This document shows, in pieces, positions 57,436-64,000 of a stretch of DNA of 64,000 nt (the first letter of the stretch is position 1; every line of letters begins with the position of its first letter). The DNA lies in the NCBI GenBank assembly GCA_026874595.1, contig CM049307.1, forward strand, positions 50,783,370-50,847,369. The letters are read 5' to 3'. The translations under genes were made by a program, and so were the position numbers. The notes beneath the pieces are model-generated. The model was not told the origin of the DNA, did not search any database, and worked only from the letters and a program-made list of their open reading frames with translations. The DNA comes from Sipunculus nudus. Its lineage: Eukaryota; Annelida; Sipuncula; Golfingiida; Sipunculidae.

Positions 57436-59597
57436 TATAATTAAAGTCTGTCAGTCAGGCCTTCACAAATTACAATCAAGTATACTCATCTCCCCCATTT
57501 TAATTGATTTTTTAACCTCTTCATGTGTACAGAAAGTGTATATTTTATCCACAGTTTTAAAATTCTGGACATTTTTTTAGTATAAATTAAGGGTCCAATA
57601 TATAATGGCCAGCTTTGGACTCCGTTTTTGACGATTATGCAGGAATGGCCATACGATCTAAAGACTGCTCGAAACCACTATGATATTGCTAGATATATAT
57701 CAGATTGCGCATATATGTACGTCAAAAATATACGATACTGGTTTAATGTCTTAATGTATAAAAGCATGTTTACCATAAATCAAAACAAATGTTTTAACTA
57801 TGGTCACAGTTGAATGATATTTCAGATATGAAAAGTTCAGATTGATTATTTGACGCTGTGTTATATTTTAGCAGCCATTATTGACTTCAGTACATCTTTG
57901 ATGGTGTGACATCTAGTGATGGGCTGATGGCCAGGTTAGTGTATACAATATGACAATTGATTTTGCAGTTCCATAATTGATTACTGCCAAAGTTTTGCAC
58001 ATAACTCAGGTTCTGTAATTAGGGAAAGGTGTGCTTAGATGAAAATGTAATAAGAAAAGTCTGTGTTAACAAATAAATTCATTCCTAGGGTTTCTATTCA
58101 CATATGTAGGCTATAGAATATGGATATATTTTAACAAACATGTAGGTGTATATATCAGTTGAGGCAATGTGTAGGTCTATAATGATCAGAAATTTCATAC
58201 ATCTAAACAACCCATTAATACTTATAACCAGTTGGCAGATGCAAACCAATTTTTATTGAGAATTTATCATGAAATTTCACTCTATTCCCTACACTAGCAG
58301 TGAGATCACTGATAAAGCAACACAAATAACATAGTATTGTGCTTGCCAGCTGACTGGTTTGATATTCAAGGAAACCACCCACATACAGGAGACACTAAAC
58401 AGAGTATATTCCATTGATGATGTAATACCCAAGACTTTTCCTGTTACTGACATGATGTTAACCTTATACCAATTGACAGTTTATTCAGGATATGACATCT
58501 GCAGATATGCAAGATATTGACATATCAGTCATCTTTTATTACTGTGCATTTATTTGATGACTAAGCTAATGGTTGGCCAATCGGAAACCTGTCCAATCAA
58601 CCCAAAATAAGGGTGTGGCCATATTACATAAGTTATACCTTGGTATGATATTGAGCCAAAGATTACTAAGTATATTTGAAGTCCTGACCTCAAAGCTGCA
58701 TGACTGTTATACAAGGTCTAATGCGTTACCTTTCTTTCAACGTTATTTGGAATGTAATTTCTTTTACCGAGTGAAACCATGGCCATTATGTTTACTTCAT
58801 GCTATGTAGGCTATAGGCTATTACATATATTCATCATGTACTTAACTGAATTTTATTAAATTGGAATGTCTCTTCAAAACGTCTCTTTCAGTGCCTCATT
58901 TATCAAATTCAAAGAGTTGTACCAGCAAGAATATTACAAAATCTTAGTATTTGTGTTGTGATGCAAAGGTAAAAAAATATATGCTAATAATCAGTCATGT
59001 GCAATAAAATATGCTGACAAAGGGATATTAGTCTGTGGTGCTGAACAGATATTTGCCTCACGCTGTGGCTGTCAGACAGCAAGATCTATTTTTGATAGTA
59101 AGCTCAGCCAGTAAGTTCTATTTTTAATAGTTCCTTGCTTATCATATCACATGTTGATTTCTAAAATAAGATAATTACAGGGAAGTATAAAACAATAGTT
59201 TACCTAATTGTACAGGTGAACATGCAAGTTACATATTGACAGAGCAAAGAAATTTGGTTTGTCGGTCCAAAAATATTTAGGGTAAAAATATCCAATTTCC
59301 TGTACTTTATTCCAGGTGTGTCACACATTCTAGTTTGGTGGCATTTTCCTTTACATTATTTATTTGATTTTCCTGTTACTTACCTCTACTTAATCAGTTA
59401 TTTTTGAGTGAAAATATTTGGTTGTATGTCTAATTCTTCTTGGCTGAAGCTGAAAGACTAAAGATTTGTCATACATTACAAAATGCAAATGATATTTATG
59501 TTCTTTTCAAAATATGGGGAATGTCAGGTTTGGAAGAAATTATTGTACTCCCATTAGTACCTGTACAAAACAGGTTTTTTATAATACCAAGAATAAA
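57436..59597. other. Spacer right of the mannosidase relic
   Basis: AT-rich. Short open frames have no recognised family. No RNA gene seen. Confidence 0.4.
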
Positions 59598-59640
59598 ACA
59601 AGTGACCCATGGGTCATGACGCTCAGCTGCCAAGCATGAC
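59598..59640 (+). repeat. Element M left end
   Basis: ACAAGTGACCCATGGGTCAT followed by GACGCTCAGCTGC, the start signature of element M. The matching right end is not certain; the nearest in the same orientation is 63196, with element P copy G and a candidate exon between. Confidence 0.6.
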
Positions 59641-59917
59641 CTGTGACATCATGGACTGAGATTCACAACTTCCAGTCAAATTTTGAAGAACCAATTTGCC
59701 AATTTGTTGAAAATTTTCTATGACAACAGAAATATATATCACCTATGTCTGGTTAAAACACAGTGAATTGATGGTCTGAGGAAAATGCATGATTGTTAAG
59801 CTATAAGGAACTTTTCCAACAGCTTGCTTGAAACCTGTCAGTCTCAAAAGGAACTCCACAAAGGGCAAATACAAGATCAAAATATATAGCAAAACTCAAG
59901 AAAATACATGCAAGAAC

Positions 59918-61095
59918 TAGAATACGGGTAGTCGACAAGCGACTACGTGTATCCCCCTAAATCAGAGTGGAACGGGTGAAGTGAGGCATGGATTGAGTGG
60001 CAAGGGGAAATAGTGTTGCATATTAGCATGGATGTCTGCAGCCCCATTGTGTATGTAGGTTGTGCCACCTACCACAAAATCCAGAAAGCTGTCCAAGTTG
60101 TATACATATGCAAATTTAAGGCAGATAAGTCAAACCACTACATGTATATGAGTGATTTTTGCCCTTGGCAGACAAACAGATGGAAGCTGTGCAAAAATGG
60201 CTGCAGGTGGCGCCACCAGTTTTGCGTATGATAAAGAGCTATGTGAGAACTATACACATGCAAAACTTTAGCCCTATCGGTCAAACAGTTCCCAAGATAT
60301 GAGCTTGAATATCTGCTGCATAAATGTAGAATGTAGGTGGCGCCACCTGTCATAAAATCAAGAGAGCTTTCGGGGATGTATAAACCTGCAAAATTTTAGG
60401 CAGATATGTCTGACTACTGCAGAGATATGAGTGATTTTATCCCATGGCAGACAAATAGACGGGAGCTGTGCAAAAATGGCTGCAGGTGGCGCCACCAGTT
60501 TTGCGTATGATACAGAGCTATGTGAGATCTATACACATGCAAAATTTTGGCTCAATCCGTCAAAAAGTTCCCGAGATATGAGCTTGGATGTCTGCAGCGT
60601 AAAGTTAATGTAGGTGGCGCCACCTGTCATAAAATCAGAAAAGCTGTCCAGGATGTATACGCATGCTGAATTTTAGATGAATTAGTCAAACCACTGCAGA
60701 GATATGAGTGATTTCAACCCAAGGCAGACGAACAGATGGACACTGTGCAAACATGGTTGCAGGTGGCGCCACCATTTTTTGTGTATGTTATAAAGCTCTC
60801 CAAGGGCTACATATTTGCAAAAATATTTTCCTGATCGGTCAAACGGTTCCCGAGATATGTGGGTTTATGTGTGGAAACAGACCCACAAACTTACGCAGAA
60901 CGCAGAGGAAAGGTCAGAGGTCAAAACAAAATCGGGGCGCATCAGTTCACATGTGACCAGAACGTAATCCCGGGTTTCGTAAAATTCCGCCCAGTGGTTA
61001 TGGAGGAGTTCTCCGGACACCTACGCGGCGGCGGGGGCGGCAGCGTGCAGCTGAAAACATAGTATCCGCAAAACTCTGTTTTGGCGGATACAATT
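59918..61095 (+). mobile_element. Element P copy G, full length
   Basis: Left CTAGAATACGGGTAGTCGAC with stem GTAGTCG/CGACTAC, right GTATCCGCAAAACTCTGTTT ... GGCGGATAC. Two higher-order core units with GGTGGCGCCACC. Highly similar to copies A and D but with an intact GTGCCACC block instead of the C-run. Confidence 0.88.
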
Positions 61096-61542
61096 ATTGA
61101 GAAACAGGTGCTTCTGTATGAATTTTTATTCAATACAAGCCAACTGTACTGCACTTTTATAAATGATGGTAATATTTATTCAGAAATATTTGACCCAATC
61201 CTTTACAAGATTACATAAATATACATCCAACTGCATTCACTTTGACTGTTTTTGAGATAATATGATCAAAAGGAATTAAAAGATGGTTGCCTGGTGGCTA
61301 TATTGGACTTCTGACAAGTCTGAAATCAGACAACAAACATTCTCTAAATCGGACCAAACATTAAAGAAAAATTACTGAAACTGCACTGAAGAAAGAATTG
61401 CTAAGGTGGCTAACTGGCAGACATAATGGATTTCTGACAAGTATGACATTTGATATCCCACATTCTCCAATAAGAGACCAAACTTGGGGCAAATTATCCA
61501 GCAATGAATGCCCAAAATAATTCAAAAGGCATGTTCAGGCGC

Positions 61543-61647
61543 TCATATCAGATTTATAGATATGCAATTGTAAAAAGTGTAAGTCCAGTATTTTTTATTA
61601 TCACTCTGCTTTTCAATGGGGTCAGCAGGGTAGGTAAACTGCCAAAC
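61543..61647 (-). CDS. Candidate terminal exon of an unidentified gene
   Basis: A strong acceptor (TTTATTTTCTTTCAG) is followed by 34 open codons and a stop: VWQFTYPADPIEKQSDNKKY, then WTYTFYNCISINLI. The frame is the longest of the three; no protein family recognised and no partner exon found in the window. May be chance. Confidence 0.25.
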   Translation of the reverse strand, partial: VWQFTYPADPIEKQSDNKKYWTYTFYNCISINLI

Positions 61648-62079
61648 CTGAAAGAAAATAAATGCAGAAAGAATGACTAAGAGTCTTGAAATAAAACAAA
61701 AAGCCATCCTAAATCAAGGTACACATCCACATATTATGAGAACAAACACTTGCTTTTATATGTGGTGATATTTATTAAAATATTCAGATCTCTAGGAAAC
61801 TAAGTTTATTGCTAGGATTCCATAAAATAAACTGCAAAATATTCCCATCATCTTATAAATCAGTAGCTAAACCTTAATACTATACTCTCATAGTCTTAAT
61901 GCCTGGCTGAAGCATTCAGACAACAGTGTTTTTGTTATGAAGTAACGAGGTACTTATCACTGAGCCTTATCACTTATTAGGCTGATACAAAAGGGAGTCA
62001 TATGTCACCATTGTCACTCACAATTACAGCCACACAGGGAGATGTACCAGCTGAAGTGGGATAGTTAAATATACAAGAA

Positions 62080-62990
62080 AAATAGAGATGGTCTATAAAA
62101 TAAGTAATTGTGAACATCCCTGACCTATGACCTTGGCCTTTTGCCCATATATCAACTGGATTTTTTCTAAATGATGGGTAACTACTAACCACTTAAATCT
62201 AGTGAATTACTTGGCAACCAATGGGTGAATAACTCTGACCTGCAACCTTTAACCTGCTGGCCAGTTGACCCCAAAATCAATAAGTTATTTATTCAAGCAA
62301 AAAGACCGATAAATATAAAGTTTGAGTCAAACTGAGTGATGCATAGATGTGGCATATGTGAAAGACTGAAGGTTTGGGTGAACAGTTACAATTGAAATAT
62401 GCTCACAAGCATTTAGAACAATTAAATATTGTGACCTTGACCTTTGACTTTTTGACCTCAACATCAACAGGCTTCTTCCCTTAATGGTAGTCAAGCCATA
62501 TATGACAGATGGAAGGTACAGATTGAAAAGTTTGCCTGAAAATGACTCCACGCAAGAAGTGGGTGCTGTGAACTTGACCTTTGACCTCAAAATCAACAGG
62601 TCTTTTCCCCTGTTGGCAGAGAAGCGATATCAGTGCTGAAAGGTTTGGAATGAAAAGTCTAGCTTGAAATGTGTCCACAAACTTTTCAAAGAAGTGGATC
62701 CTGTGACCCTGACCTTTGACCTTGTGACCTCAAAATCTATAGGATTCTTCTCCAACTTAGTAGGTGAACTATATGTGATAAATCAAAGAATTGGGATGAA
62801 AGGGTTGGCTTTTCAAAGAAGAGGCTCCTGTGACCTTGACCTTTGGACCTAAAAAAATTATGGTTCTTCCCCTGTTGGTAGGTGAGCTGTATGTGAAAGA
62901 TGGAAGGTTTGGGATGAAAATTTTGTCTCAAAGAGTTATTTCTGGGGGATGCAAACACACACCATAACTTTGAGAATATAGGACGCAGTG
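62080..62990. repeat. Tandem-like GTGACCTTGACCTTTGACC repeat
   Basis: Recurrent sentences with GTGACCTTGACCTTTGACCT, CAAAATCAACAGG, TTCTTCCCCTGTTGG and GATGGAAGGTTTGGGATGAA at steps of about 110-150 bp. All open frames across it are repeat artefacts. Confidence 0.75.
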
Positions 62991-63196
62991 GCCTAATTTC
63001 AGGTTTGCAAGGAGATCTTTTTATAACCTCTAAGACTGCATAGGGTTCATGGCCCTAGCCCCTACGGTTACGATTTGTGCCCTGCTAACGGACGGACGGC
63101 CGGCCGGACGGGCGGACGGACGGACAGACGTAAGGACGATGGACAAAGACCCATCGCTATAGCCCAGCATGACTGAAAGTCAGCTGAGCTAAAAAT
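62990..63196 (+). repeat. Element M right end
   Basis: TTTCAGGTTTGCAAGGAGAT, CTAACGGACGGACGGCCGG, then GCCCAGCATGACTGAAAGTC, AGCTGAGCT and AAAAAT. The stem-loop is slightly eroded. Confidence 0.7.
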
Positions 63197-64000
63197 GTGT
63201 ACCCTATGTGTCTGAATTTGCCACAGAGAAACAAACTGACAGATTTAGATCGTACAAGGGAAATTCCACGGCAATTGTAATATGAACTTTTTGCCCTTGC
63301 TAAAATGTATTAAAAAATTATGTGCATTGATAAACTAATTAAATAGTCCACATTATCTCCAATAGTTATTTCTTTTTAAAATTGTTTAAAGAGAATGGGA
63401 TCCTTTATGTGAAAGGGCAAGGCATTCACAGAAGTTGACATATTCTCTGATGCAACCTGATACAAATAAAACAGAAATGTATATAAATATACAAGTTTAT
63501 TTTTAATAGTTGACTTTACATATACATGTCTTGATATTCAAAGTTAACATGAAAGCAATTTCAGGTTGGCCTTTTCATGTTGCCAGCACACAGCTTTCCA
63601 TCAGACTCCAAATAGCACATAAGATATATATTTACAAAGAGATGTCACTTGTGAACATATATCACCAGCTTTTCATATTCAGGTAGCACCAATTAATTCT
63701 GTGTTGTTTTAATTCTGCTACATTTTCTGCTAAATTTATGTTTCTGTGTTTCCCTAGTACATAACCAAATTTTTTTTGAGCCTGCCTTTCATATTTATAA
63801 TACTGTAAACTTGAGCTTTGGGAAAGTAAAATAAAAGCGTTTCAACCTTACAGTCACTTTTCATCTTTATGGTGGGTTCCTGAAATAAATATTTCCAGCA
63901 TCAAATCTGATGCATTTGTTCATAGGTCTATTCTTCTTCACTGTATTATTAAAGCTGTCAGATATTTGAGCGAACAATGTCAGCTAAGAATAATACAGCT
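63197..64000. other. Right edge, unassigned
   Basis: AT-rich. On the minus strand an AATAAA lies at about 63497, so this could be the 3' UTR of a minus-strand gene beyond the window, but no coding sequence supports it. Confidence 0.25.

Overview
The window looks like an AT-rich, repeat-dense animal genome. The repeat types (tRNA-derived SINE, many short inverted-repeat elements, elements with internal tandem cores, fossil MULE-like transposase) and the divergence of the one recognisable gene from vertebrate orthologues suggest a mollusc, most likely a bivalve. That assignment is inference, because there is no rRNA or mitochondrial marker here. Everything below was read by eye; no alignment was run.

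The only clear protein gene is a lysosomal alpha-mannosidase (GH38, MAN2B1-type) on the minus strand. Its start codon is at 43987 and its exons run leftwards to 1863. I placed 25 successive coding exon positions, each with AG/GT borders and matching intron phases, giving about 992 residues; the last short coding exon is not seen and should lie left of base 1. Residue numbering matches the mammalian enzyme closely: zinc ligands H73, D75, D197 and H444, acid/base D319, and the cysteine pairs 56/358, 268/273, 412/470 and 495/503. Position 6 exists as three intact 98-nt exons (34091-34188, 31400-31497, 27581-27678) plus one decayed copy (28765-28854). All have the same entry phase, and their length forces mutually exclusive use. 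They encode the 268/273 disulfide loop that follows the catalytic nucleophile.

On the opposite strand, to the right of the gene, are remains of the 3' end of a second alpha-mannosidase: an exon-22-like piece (51289-51348), a frameshifted exon-25-like piece (53780-53880) and an open terminal exon (57344-57435). This looks like an inverted, partly lost paralogue.

The rest is intron and intergenic sequence filled with repeats. Element P (seven copies plus a fragment) has a hairpin at each end and a core of about 281-bp tandem units carrying the palindrome GGTGGCGCCACC; its organisation resembles pearl/Helentron-type non-autonomous elements. Element M starts at a GACCCATGGGTC palindrome and ends in a long hairpin followed by AAAAAT. 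Element T has 180-bp tandem units between GC-rich hairpins. Several short inverted-repeat transposon families, a 41-bp minisatellite, microsatellites, a SINE and a decayed MULE-like transposase (about 45.9-47.0 kb) complete the picture.

Region by region: 1-1.9 kb repeats and unassigned sequence; 1.9-44 kb the mannosidase gene with repeat-filled introns; 44-51 kb upstream sequence, inverted-repeat elements, MULE fossil and one P copy; 51-57.4 kb mannosidase relic exons, SINE and one M element; 57.4-64 kb mostly repeats, with one unassigned candidate terminal exon on the minus strand (61543-61647).
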